The notes under the pieces are model-generated. The model worked only from the letters and a program-made list of their open reading frames with translations. It was not told the origin of the DNA and made no database searches. Positions 1 through 7,247 of a stretch of DNA of 64,000 bases are shown here, piece after piece; the first letter of the stretch is position 1; every line of letters starts with the position of its first letter. Source of the stretch: Verrucosispora sp. NA02020 (GTDB lineage Bacteria; Actinomycetota; Actinomycetes; Mycobacteriales; Micromonosporaceae). The stretch is taken from NCBI RefSeq assembly GCF_013364215.1, contig NZ_CP054923.1, positions 992,001-1,056,000 of the forward strand, given 5' to 3'. The translations under genes and the position numbers were made by a program.

Positions 1-195
1 GGTGCCCCGGTCGTACGCGGCCAGTCCGATCGCGATCGGCAGGCCCACCGCGGAGAGGCCGGCGGCCAGGCCGACCGCCTGCCAGCAGAGGATCGCGACC
101 CGAGGGGTGCGCCAGGTCCAGGTGGAACGGGTGAGTACCTGCGCGATCAGCCAGCAGGCCAGCATCGCGGCGGCGAAGTGCACGGTCTGCGCCAC
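1..195 (-). CDS. M56 family (BlaR1-like) metallopeptidase, N-terminal fragment
   Basis: The reading frame is open from a GTG at 195 to the window edge, so only the first 65 residues are present. It starts 10 bases after the stop of the BlaI-type regulator. The fragment has two hydrophobic segments (about residues 7-22 and 36-60) separated by a short Arg/Trp-rich loop, as in the multi-helix N-terminal part of BlaR1/MecR1 membrane peptidases. BlaI-M56 pairs are common in actinobacteria, where the membrane peptidase is thought to sense an envelope signal and inactivate the repressor. The HExxH catalytic motif lies outside the window, so the assignment rests mainly on the gene pairing. Confidence 0.7.
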   Translation of the reverse strand, partial: MAQTVHFAAAMLACWLIAQVLTRSTWTWRTPRVAILCWQAVGLAAGLSAVGLPIAIGLAAYDRGT

Positions 196-205
196 GTCGT
201 CGCCC

Positions 206-706
206 CTACCGCTCCGCGGTCTCGTCGGCCCGACCCGGCCGGGTCGTCCGGTCCCGTCGGATCGCCTGTTCCGGTGCGGGTGCCTCGACCTGATCGGTCA
301 ACGCCGCACCGTCGCCCGGCCCGTCCGGCGTACCCGGGGTCATCCCGGCCTCGGCGGAGAGCGCGGCCCGCAGGACATCGGCCTCGGTGCCCGTCACCGA
401 GCGGGCGAAGCGGACCAGTGCCGCGTCGCGGCTGCCACCCAGGTCCAGGGCGTCGAGCATGATCTGGGCGATGTACGCCTCGCGGCTGGCGGTGGCCCGA
501 TAGCGCCAGGCCCGCCCTTCCCGCTCGCGCTGCACCATGCCCTTGCCGGCGAGCCGGTCCAGCACCGTCATCACCGTCGTGTACGCCAACTCGCGCCCGG
601 CCAGCACGTCGGCGACCTCGCGCACCGTCACCCCGTCGGACGCGGCGGGAACCGTGTCCCACAGCACGTCCATCACCGCACGCTCAAGATCCCCCAGCCG
701 AGTCAC
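206..706 (-). CDS. BlaI/MecI/CopY family transcriptional regulator
   Basis: 166 residues from a GTG start. The N-terminal ~80 residues form the winged helix of the BlaI/MecI family: a start resembling 'LGDLERAVMDVLW', then 'LAYTTVMTVLDRLAGKGMV', the recognition helix and wing. The next stretch, 'AYIAQIMLDALDLGG', is the dimerisation helix region. The C-terminal ~45 residues are Pro/Gly/Arg-rich and probably disordered. These repressors bind dyad operators and are released when a partner M56 peptidase is triggered. The partner gene follows 10 bases downstream in the same direction, so the two are probably cotranscribed and autoregulated. No convincing BlaI operator dyad was found just upstream. 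Confidence 0.9.
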   Translation of the reverse strand: MTRLGDLERAVMDVLWDTVPAASDGVTVREVADVLAGRELAYTTVMTVLDRLAGKGMVQREREGRAWRYRATASREAYIAQIMLDALDLGGSRDAALVRFARSVTGTEADVLRAALSAEAGMTPGTPDGPGDGAALTDQVEAPAPEQAIRRDRTTRPGRADETAER

Positions 707-871
707 CCCTGAATCCTACCCCCCGTAGTAGACCCCCCGCCCCGCACCCGCCTCCCACACCCGCCTCCCACACCCGCTCCCCGCACGCCCCGCGAACACC
801 CCCGCAACCGGTGACTCAGCGAAAGGCGGCACCCCGAAGCCGCCACCAGACCTCCGACCGCGCCCAGGTCA

Positions 872-945
872 GGTTTCCGGGGGGAGCCCACCCGCGCAGG
901 GATCAAGCCTGACCGCCCGGAGCGGGTGGGCTCCCCCCGGAAACC
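872..945. terminator. 24-bp perfect inverted repeat (terminator-like hairpin)
   Basis: Bases 872-895 and 922-945 are exact reverse complements, separated by 26 bases. The arms begin GGTTTCCGGGGGG. The hairpin lies 36 bases past the stop of the deoC operon (read on the minus strand) and upstream of the blaI-like gene. It has no T-tract, as is usual for high-GC actinobacterial terminators. The rest of 707-980 shows no convincing gene. Confidence 0.6.
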
Positions 946-980
946 CCCACAGCGAGAAACCACAAGAGCAAGAAAAGGAA

Positions 981-1805
981 TCACACCCCCTTGGGATGCC
1001 ACACCGTCTTCGTCTCCAGCAACGCCGTCATCCGCCCGAGCCCCGGATCAGCCGACCAGTCGTGCCCGGAGCCCACCGGACGGAGTACCCGCTTGAGGTT
1101 CTCCGCGGCCTTGATCTCCAGGTCGACCGCCAGGTCCGCGTCGGTGACCCCGGTCAGGTCGATCGCGTTGACGTCCATGTGGGCGGCCAGCGTGGGTACG
1201 GTCTCCGGCAGCCGCCCGGTGAGGATGTTGACGACACCGCCGGGCAGGTCGGAGGTGGCGAGCACCTCGGCGAGGGTGATCGCGGCCAGTGGCGCGTCCG
1301 GGGAGGCGGCGACCACGACGGTGTTGCCGGTGACGATCGCCGGAGCGATCACGCTGACCAGGCCGAGCAGGGCCGGGCTCTCCGGGGCCACCACGGCGAC
1401 CACGCCGGTCGGCTCGGGTGCGGAGAGGTTGAAGTAGGGGCCGGCGACCGGGTTCGCGCCGCCGTACACCTGCGGCAGCTTGTCGGACCAGCCCGCGTAC
1501 CAGACCCAGCGGTCGGTGGCGGCGTCGACTTCGTCGGCGGGTACGCCGAGACCGATGAACTGGTCGCGGCGGCCCTCCAGCATCTCGGCGACGCGGTAGA
1601 GGATCTGACCCCGGTTGTACGCGGTCGCTCCGGCCCAGCCCTTCACGGCGGCGCGGGCGGCGACCACGGCGTCCCGGGCGTCCTTGCGGGAGGCCAGCGA
1701 CACGTTGGAGTCCTGCACGAGATACGACCGTCCCGACTCGCTACGCGGGAACTTCCCGCCGATGAAGAGCTTGTACGTCTTGCGTACCGCGACCCGCTCA
1801 GACAT
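981..1805 (-). CDS. truncated aldehyde dehydrogenase family protein lacking the catalytic domain
   Basis: 274 residues, against about 480 for normal family members. Residues 10-230 match the N-terminal and NAD-binding half of aldehyde dehydrogenases: 'LFIGGKFPRSESGR' near the start, then 'APAIVTGNTVVVAASPDAP' and 'LPGGVVNILTG'. The ELGGK glutamate and catalytic cysteine region is absent. A C-terminal tail resembling the end of the family ('LLETKTVWHP') follows directly, so the catalytic middle looks deleted rather than the gene cut off. It overlaps the full-length dehydrogenase upstream by 8 bases, so the two are translationally coupled. It may be a non-catalytic partner or structural subunit; a direct oxidation role is unlikely. 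Confidence 0.85.
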   Translation of the reverse strand: MSERVAVRKTYKLFIGGKFPRSESGRSYLVQDSNVSLASRKDARDAVVAARAAVKGWAGATAYNRGQILYRVAEMLEGRRDQFIGLGVPADEVDAATDRWVWYAGWSDKLPQVYGGANPVAGPYFNLSAPEPTGVVAVVAPESPALLGLVSVIAPAIVTGNTVVVAASPDAPLAAITLAEVLATSDLPGGVVNILTGRLPETVPTLAAHMDVNAIDLTGVTDADLAVDLEIKAAENLKRVLRPVGSGHDWSADPGLGRMTALLETKTVWHPKGV

Positions 1806-3228
1806 TGAGGTACGCCTCCAGCCCGTGCCGGCCGCCCTCGCGACCGTAGCCCGACTCCTTGTAGCCGCCGAACGGCGAGGTGGGGTCGAACTTGTTGAAG
1901 GTGTTGGCCCAGACGACTCCGGCGCGCAGCCGGTCGGCCATCCACAGGATGCGGGAACCCTTCTCGGTCCAGATTCCGGCGCTGAGCCCGTACGGCGTGT
2001 TGTTGGCCTTCTCCACGGCCTCGGCAGGGGTGCGGAAGGTCAGCACGGACAGCACCGGGCCGAAGATCTCCTCGCGGGCGATCCGGTGGGCCTGGGTGAC
2101 GCCGGTGAAGATGGTCGGCGCGAACCAGAAGCCACGGTCCGGCAGCTCACACGGCGGTGACCAGCGCTGCGCGCCCTCGGCGGCGCCGGCTTCGGTCAGC
2201 TCGTGGATCCGGGCGAGCTGGGCGGCGGAGTTGATGGCACCGACGTCGGTGTTCTTGTCCAGCGGGTCGCCGACGCGCAGCAGCGCCATCCGACGCTTGA
2301 GCGATTCCAACACCTGCTCGGCGACGGACTCCTGGACCAGCAGCCGGGATCCGGCGCAGCAGACGTGCCCCTGGTTGAAGAAGATGCCGTTGACGATGCC
2401 CTCGACCGCCTGGTCGACGGGGGCGTCGTCGAAGACGATGTTGGCGGCCTTGCCGCCGAGTTCCAGGGTGAGCTTCTTGTCGGTGCCGGCGACGGCGCGG
2501 GCGATGGCCCGGCCGACGTCGGTGGAGCCGGTGAACGCCACCTTGTCCACGCCGTCGTGTTCGACCAGGGCCCGGCCGGTCTCCCCGGCGCCGGTGACGA
2601 TGTTGACCACACCGGCCGGCAGGTCGGCCTGCTGGCAGATCTCGGCGAAGAGCAGCGCGGTCAGCGGGGTGGTCTCGGCGGGCTTGAGCACCACCGTGTT
2701 GCCGGCGGCGAGCGCCGGGGCGATCTTCCAGGCCAGCATCAGCAGCGGGAAGTTCCACGGGATGACCTGCGCGGCGACGCCGAGCGGTCGCGGGTTCGCG
2801 CCGAACCCGGCGTGCTCCAGCTTGTCCGCCCAGCCCGCGTAGTAGAAGAAGTGCGCGGCGACCAGCGGCAGGTCGACGTCGCGGGACTCCCTGATCGGCT
2901 TGCCGTTGTCCAGCGACTCCAGCACGGCCAGCTCACGCGAGCGTTCCTGGATGAGGCGGGCGATCCGGAACAGGTACTTGGCCCGGTCCCGGCCCGGCAT
3001 CGGACCCCAGACCTTGTCGTACGCCGTCCGCGCGGCCCGGACCGCGCGGTCCACGTCCTGGCTGCCGCCCTCGGCGACCTCGGCGAGTACCTCCTCCGAG
3101 GAGGGGCTGATCGACTTGAAGCTGCCGCCGTCGGCCGGGTCGACGAAGGTGCCGTCGATGAACAGGCCGTAGGAGGGCTTGATCTCCACCACCGAGCGCG
3201 ACTCGGGGGCGGGTGCGTATTCGAACAT
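1798..3228 (-). CDS. aldehyde dehydrogenase, full length
   Basis: 476 residues, the normal length for NAD(P)-dependent aldehyde dehydrogenases. Visible motifs in order are IPWNF (~156-160), the NAD-site 'FTGSTDVGR' (~232-240), ELGGK with the general-base Glu256, and 'FNQGHVCCAGSR' with the catalytic Cys at ~290. The enzyme sits 5 bases downstream of deoC. DeoC releases acetaldehyde from deoxyribose 5-phosphate, so this dehydrogenase plausibly oxidises that acetaldehyde toward acetate. The substrate is inferred from context, not from the sequence. It overlaps the next gene, the half-length dehydrogenase, by 8 bases. Confidence 0.93.
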   Translation of the reverse strand: MFEYAPAPESRSVVEIKPSYGLFIDGTFVDPADGGSFKSISPSSEEVLAEVAEGGSQDVDRAVRAARTAYDKVWGPMPGRDRAKYLFRIARLIQERSRELAVLESLDNGKPIRESRDVDLPLVAAHFFYYAGWADKLEHAGFGANPRPLGVAAQVIPWNFPLLMLAWKIAPALAAGNTVVLKPAETTPLTALLFAEICQQADLPAGVVNIVTGAGETGRALVEHDGVDKVAFTGSTDVGRAIARAVAGTDKKLTLELGGKAANIVFDDAPVDQAVEGIVNGIFFNQGHVCCAGSRLLVQESVAEQVLESLKRRMALLRVGDPLDKNTDVGAINSAAQLARIHELTEAGAAEGAQRWSPPCELPDRGFWFAPTIFTGVTQAHRIAREEIFGPVLSVLTFRTPAEAVEKANNTPYGLSAGIWTEKGSRILWMADRLRAGVVWANTFNKFDPTSPFGGYKESGYGREGGRHGLEAYLNV

Positions 3229-3233
3229 CGCGT

Positions 3234-4193
3234 TCAGTCCAGGGTGAAGTAGTCGGGACCGGCGTAGACACCGGTCGTCAGCTTGGTGCGCTGCATGAGC
3301 AGGTCGTTGAGCAGGCTGGACGCGCCGAAGCGGAACCAGTCCGGGTCCAGCCAGTCCGGCCCGACGGTCTCGTTGACCATGACCAGGTACTTGACGGCGT
3401 CCTTGGTGGTCTTGATGCCGCCGGCCGGCTTCACGCCGACCTGTCGACCGGTGGCGGCGCGGAAGTCGCGGACCGCCTCCAGCATGACCAGCGTCACCGG
3501 CAGGGTGGCCGCGACCGGGACCTTGCCGGTGGAGGTCTTGATGAAGTCGCCGCCGGCCAGCATCGCCAGCCAGGAGGCGCGGCGTACGTTGTCGTAGGTG
3601 GCCAGTTCGCCGGTTTCCAGGATCACCTTGAGGTGGGCGTCCCCGCAGGCATCCTTGGTCGCCACGATCTCGTCGTACACCTCGGCGTAGCGACCGGCCA
3701 GGAACGCGCCCCGGTTGATGACCATGTCGATCTCGTCGGCGCCCGCCTCGACGGCGGCCCGGGTGTCGGCGAGCTTGATCTCCAAGGGCGCCTGACCGGA
3801 CGGGAACGAGGTCGCCACGCTGGCCAGGTGCACGTTCGAGCCGCGCAGCACCTCGGCCACGTGGGGGACCATCGCGGGATAGACGCAGACCGCGCCGACA
3901 TGCGGGCAGGAGGGGTCGGCCGGGTCGGGGCGCAGCGCCTTGGCGGCGAGCGCGCGTACCTTGCCGGGGGTGTCCGCGCCTTCGAGCGTGGTGAGGTCGA
4001 CCATTCGGATCGCGAGGTCGATCGCCTGTGCCTTGGCGGTGGTCTTGATGGAGCGGGTGCCGAGTTGGGCTGCCCGCTGCTCCGCGCCGACCTGGTCCAC
4101 GCCCGGTAGGCCGTGCAGGAAGGTCCGCAGAGCGGTCTCGGATCGTCCCAGCTCGGAGAGGTCCGACCGGGCCGACGTCGCTGTCGCCGTCAT
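3234..4193 (-). CDS. deoC: deoxyribose-phosphate aldolase
   Basis: 319 residues; converts 2-deoxy-D-ribose 5-phosphate to glyceraldehyde 3-phosphate and acetaldehyde in deoxynucleoside breakdown. The (beta/alpha)8 barrel motifs are clear: 'GADEIDMVIN' with the proton-relay Asp ~156, 'DFIKTSTGK' with Schiff-base Lys ~219, and 'VGVKPAGGI' with the second active-site Lys ~255. About 60 extra N-terminal residues precede the barrel, as in other longer actinobacterial DeoC proteins. It is first in an operon with the two aldehyde dehydrogenase genes and is divergent from upp, which also serves nucleobase salvage. The shared 132-bp gap (4194-4325) must hold both promoters. Confidence 0.96.
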   Translation of the reverse strand: MTATATSARSDLSELGRSETALRTFLHGLPGVDQVGAEQRAAQLGTRSIKTTAKAQAIDLAIRMVDLTTLEGADTPGKVRALAAKALRPDPADPSCPHVGAVCVYPAMVPHVAEVLRGSNVHLASVATSFPSGQAPLEIKLADTRAAVEAGADEIDMVINRGAFLAGRYAEVYDEIVATKDACGDAHLKVILETGELATYDNVRRASWLAMLAGGDFIKTSTGKVPVAATLPVTLVMLEAVRDFRAATGRQVGVKPAGGIKTTKDAVKYLVMVNETVGPDWLDPDWFRFGASSLLNDLLMQRTKLTTGVYAGPDYFTLD

Positions 4194-4325
4194 GCGCCGA
4201 AGTCTACGCAGGCGGGAGCCACCCGATCTTGATCATGACGGCGGGCGGGTGTCCCGGGTGAGCGACGTCGCTGCTCGGGGCCGGGGCCCGTGCGCCGGGG
4301 TCCGGGGCGGGTAGGTTGAGCGATC

Positions 4326-4958
4326 GTGGACGTACACGTCATTGACCATCCGCTCGCCCAGTCCCGGCTGACCGCCATGCGGGACGAACGGACCGATTCC
4401 GCCTCGTTCCGGGCGGCGCTGCACGAACTCACCACCATGCTGGTGTACGAGGCCGCGCGCTCCTTCCCGATCGAGCGGTACCCGGTGCAGACCCCGGTGA
4501 CCGGCACCGAGGGCACCCGGCTGGCCAACCCGCCGCTGCTGGTGCCGGTGCTGCGGGCCGGTCTCGGCATGGCCGACGCCGCGCTGGGTCTGCTGCCGGA
4601 GTCGTCGATGGGCTTCGTCGGGCTGGCTCGGGACGAGGAGACCTTCGAGCCGCGCGCCTACATGGAGTCGCTGCCCCGCGACCTGAGCGGCCTGCCGGTG
4701 CTGGTCCTGGACCCGATGCTGGCCACCGGTGGCTCGTTGGAGCACTGCTGCCGGCTGCTGGCCGACCGTGGCTGCACCGACATCACGGTGCTCTGCGTAC
4801 TCGCCGCACCGGCCGGCATCGCCCGGCTGGAGCGGTCCGGCCTGCCGCTGCGTCTGGTCACCGCGTCGATCGACGACGGCCTCAACGACAGCATGTTCAT
4901 CGTGCCCGGTCTCGGTGACGCCGGGGACCGCCAGTTCGGCGGCATGCCCCGGTTCTGA
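4326..4958 (+). CDS. upp: uracil phosphoribosyltransferase
   Basis: 210 residues from GTG; makes UMP from uracil and PRPP in pyrimidine salvage. The PRPP-binding motif '[13 protein letters not shown]' (~128-140) is intact, as is the C-terminal uracil-binding part ending in '[17 protein letters not shown]'. The length is the family norm. It is divergent from deoC, and pairing base salvage with deoxyribose catabolism makes sense. The start gives the conserved beginning '[20 protein letters not shown]'. Confidence 0.97.
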   Translation: MDVHVIDHPLAQSRLTAMRDERTDSASFRAALHELTTMLVYEAARSFPIERYPVQTPVTGTEGTRLANPPLLVPVLRAGLGMADAALGLLPESSMGFVGLARDEETFEPRAYMESLPRDLSGLPVLVLDPMLATGGSLEHCCRLLADRGCTDITVLCVLAAPAGIARLERSGLPLRLVTASIDDGLNDSMFIVPGLGDAGDRQFGGMPRF

Positions 4959-5037
4959 TCCGTCCTTCGTCGTCCCACGCTCGTGGTGGCGGGTTTGTCG
5001 TGCGGGCGGTGGCATCGAGCGGCTACCGTCTCGGGCC

Positions 5038-5712
5038 ATGACTGGTGTTCCGCTCGCCGAGGAACTGCTCCTGCTGGCGTACGACGACGAAACCGGCAAG
5101 GCGACCATGCCCCGGATCAGCCTCGACCTGGGCATGGCAGCCGCCGTGTTGATCGAGCTGGCCCTGGCGGGCCGGATCGCGTACGCCGAAGGCGCTCTGA
5201 CGGTGGTCGACGCGACACCGACGGGCGAGCCGATCACCGACGACGTGCTGTCCCGGATCGCGGCGGACACCCCGCACAGCCCGTCCTCCTGGGTGCAGCG
5301 GCTGCGGCACGGTCTGCGCGACAAGGTCCTCGGTGACCTGTGCGCACACGGAGTGGTCCGGGACGTCGACGAGACGGAGATGGGCTTCATCCACGTGCAC
5401 CGCTACCCGGTGCTGGACCCCTCGGTGGAGGCGGAGACCCGCCAACGGCTCGCCGCCGCGCTGACCGGTGAGGCACCCGACGAGCGGACCGCCGCCCTGG
5501 CGACGCTGGTCGCCGTACTCCGGATGGAGTCGGCGCTGGGGGCGACCGGCGAGGACGCCACCGAGGCCCTCCGCCGGTTGGAGGAGATCGCCAGTGGTGC
5601 CGGCTTCTCCGGCGAGGTGGGCCTGGAAAGCTCCGTGGTCCGCCCCTCGGTCGGCCTGGTGGTCGCCGCCCTGGGCCGCGCCGTCCAGGCGGCTCTCGGC
5701 CCCCGTCGCTGA
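5038..5712 (+). CDS. GPP34 (Golgi phosphoprotein 3-like) family protein
   Basis: 224 residues from an ATG at 5038. The pattern 'LAEELLLLAYDDETGK' at the N-terminus, followed by an alpha-helical body ('AAAVLIELALAGRIAY', 'LSRIAADTPHSPSSWVQRL'), is typical of actinobacterial GPP34 proteins. These relate to eukaryotic GOLPH3, a phosphoinositide-binding peripheral membrane protein. Their bacterial role is not established. There is no signal peptide or membrane helix. A stretch of direct repeats rich in 'CGTCCTCCTG' follows the stop, then the first 70-bp inverted-repeat element. Confidence 0.85.
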   Translation: MTGVPLAEELLLLAYDDETGKATMPRISLDLGMAAAVLIELALAGRIAYAEGALTVVDATPTGEPITDDVLSRIAADTPHSPSSWVQRLRHGLRDKVLGDLCAHGVVRDVDETEMGFIHVHRYPVLDPSVEAETRQRLAAALTGEAPDERTAALATLVAVLRMESALGATGEDATEALRRLEEIASGAGFSGEVGLESSVVRPSVGLVVAALGRAVQAALGPRR

Positions 5713-5812
5713 CCCGCCCGCCCCGCCGTCCTCCTGCCCTCGCCGTCGCCCTCCCGGCGCCGTCCTCCTGCCCTGCCGCGTCGTCGCCTTGCCCCGCCGA
5801 CGTCCTGGGCGC

Positions 5813-5883
5813 CGATCATGGAGTTGTGGTCGCGAGTTTGTGTTGATACGTCCACATCTGCGGCTGCCACGACTCCATGATCG
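5813..5883. repeat. 70-bp inverted-repeat element, copy A
   Basis: The ends are inverted: CGATCATGGAGT at 5813-5824 pairs with 5872-5883. With one wobble position the pairing extends to about 17 bp. The same ends occur at 20283-20352 and 61760-61829. It sits between the convergent GPP34 and DUF397 genes. Possible roles are a bidirectional terminator or a non-autonomous mobile repeat. Confidence 0.75.
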
Positions 5884-5948
5884 ACGCCGGACGGACGGAC
5901 GTCGGCCGCCCGACGCCCGACGTGCGGCGCTCGACGTGGGGTGAGGGG

Positions 5949-6152
5949 TCAGTGGGACAGATGCTCGGTGCGGACGGCGGTGACGAAGGCGGACCAGGCG
6001 GTGGGCGTGACGGTGAGGGTCGGGCCGGTCGGGTCCTTGCTGTCGCGGATGCCGACGACGTCGGACAGGTTGTCGGCGACCTCGACGCAGTCGCCGCCGT
6101 TGGTGCCGCTGCGGGTGCTGGTGCGCCACGTCGCGCCGGTCAGGTCACTCAT
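5949..6152 (-). CDS. DUF397 domain-containing protein
   Basis: 67 residues, beginning MSDLTGATWRTSTRSG. The W(R/K)(T/S)S(T/S)RSG start, the 'NGGDCVEVA' core and the C-terminal 'W.AFV..V' pattern are diagnostic of DUF397, a small family very abundant in filamentous actinobacteria. These proteins are nearly always encoded beside an XRE/DUF5753 regulator and are regarded as its partner or effector in a toxin-antitoxin-like pair. Here the ATG overlaps the end of that regulator gene by 8 bases, so the two are coupled. The start at 6152 gives the canonical N-terminus; a longer in-frame extension is only a shadow. Confidence 0.9.
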   Translation of the reverse strand: MSDLTGATWRTSTRSGTNGGDCVEVADNLSDVVGIRDSKDPTGPTLTVTPTAWSAFVTAVRTEHLSH

Positions 6153-7059
6153 AGCACTCTCCCCGGATGGCATCGATGAGCTCCATCGATTCTCTCTCCC
6201 CGAGCGCGATGGATTCCAGCCCACGCCAGACCCGTACGTAGGCGGCGATCTCGTGCGGCTGGTCGAGATAGAGCGCGCCGGTGAGCCCTTCGACATAGAC
6301 GGTGGGCGGTTCGGACGGGCTTCCGAGCAGGGAATCCGGGAAGTCGAGCAGCACGAAAGTGCCCGCCTCGGCGGCGAGTGGCGGGCCGGCGGCGAGCGGC
6401 AGGACGCGGATCGAGATGTTGTGCCGTTGGCCGACGGCAAGCAGGTGGCGGAGTTGACCGGCCATCACCGGCCGGTCGGGCACCGGGCGGCGCAGCACCG
6501 CCTCGCTCAACATCACGGTCAGTTCCGGAGCGGGTGGAAGGCGCCGGGTCAGTAGTCCCTGCCGCTGGATCCGGAAGTTGACCGCCTTCTTTCGTTCCTC
6601 CTCGCCCAATTCGGGCCGGTTGAGAAGAAAGAGCGCGGTGGCGTACTCGGGAGTCTGTAGTAGTCCCGGCACCAGTTCGGCGTTGTAGTGGCGCACGCTA
6701 CTCGCCACGTTCTCCAGCCCGATGTAGAGCGAGAACCAGGCGGGGATGGACTGGCCGTACGCGTGCCACCATCCCTCGGCCTTGCTGACCTCGGCGAGCC
6801 CGACCAGCACGCTCGCCTGGTCGGGTGTGGCCTGGTAAAGCTCGCAGAGCACGCGCACGTCCGGGCCCCTGGCCGGGGAGAGGCCGCGCTCGATCCGCCA
6901 GATCTTCTGTCGCGAGCAGTCCAACTGCTCGGCTGCCGCCTCGATGCTGACCCTGGCATCGACCCGCAGTTGGGTGAGCAGCCTGCCGAGCTGTCGTCGC
7001 GGGACGGTCGAACCGTTCGTTGCATGCACCGTGCAACACTCCTCAGTTCCAGAATGCAA
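6145..7059 (-). CDS. XRE-family regulator with DUF5753 (Scr1-type) domain
   Basis: 304 residues. An N-terminal Cro/CI helix-turn-helix (~25-80, 'QLGRLLTQLRVDARVSIEAA', 'LDCSRQKIWRIERG') is followed by the ~180-residue DUF5753 domain. Its landmarks 'VRHYNAELVPGLLQTPEYA' and 'LLDFP..PTVYVEGLTGALYLD' are clear. The gene is the first of a pair with the overlapping DUF397 gene. Such pairs are linked to development and antibiotic control in Streptomyces (WhiJ, Scr1/Scr2 type). The start is uncertain: ATG at 7059 or GTG at 7029 are both in frame and both precede the helix-turn-helix. Confidence 0.9.
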   Translation of the reverse strand: MHSGTEECCTVHATNGSTVPRRQLGRLLTQLRVDARVSIEAAAEQLDCSRQKIWRIERGLSPARGPDVRVLCELYQATPDQASVLVGLAEVSKAEGWWHAYGQSIPAWFSLYIGLENVASSVRHYNAELVPGLLQTPEYATALFLLNRPELGEEERKKAVNFRIQRQGLLTRRLPPAPELTVMLSEAVLRRPVPDRPVMAGQLRHLLAVGQRHNISIRVLPLAAGPPLAAEAGTFVLLDFPDSLLGSPSEPPTVYVEGLTGALYLDQPHEIAAYVRVWRGLESIALGERESMELIDAIRGECYE

Positions 7060-7196
7060 CCAAATTCCACCGTCGAGGAAACGTATTGCGAACTCGTTTC
7101 CGCCGGATGCGGAAATGGCGATGGTTGATGGAGTGATGCTATTTGTCGACGCGCAACGCGGGCAAGCGGTAGCGCTCGGTGATTGTGCTCGGGTGT

Positions 7197-7247
7197 TAGG
7201 AGGGGACCCCTACTATGCACGAGGCGTTAATAAGGTGCCCTTCCTTA
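7197..7247. repeat. AGGAGGGG-type palindromic repeat, copy 1 (hybrid arms)
   Basis: An imperfect inverted repeat whose left arm resembles the 'AGGAGGGG.CCCCT' arms of the copies at 25.7 and 39.4 kb. Its right arm, 7222-7246, is identical over 25 bases to the reverse complement of 29466-29490. It overlaps the TAA stop of the phosphoglucomutase gene, so it probably acts as that gene's terminator. The remaining DNA up to 7059 is lower in GC and should carry the promoter of the XRE gene. Confidence 0.7.

Noticed and set aside
707..730. BlaI-type operator near the regulator start
   Set aside because: A GTAGTAG run exists but no symmetric dyad with a plausible second arm was visible.
4221..4245. 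A further copy of the CGATCATGG repeat in the deoC-upp gap
   Set aside because: Only TGATCATGA is present; there is no second arm at the right distance.
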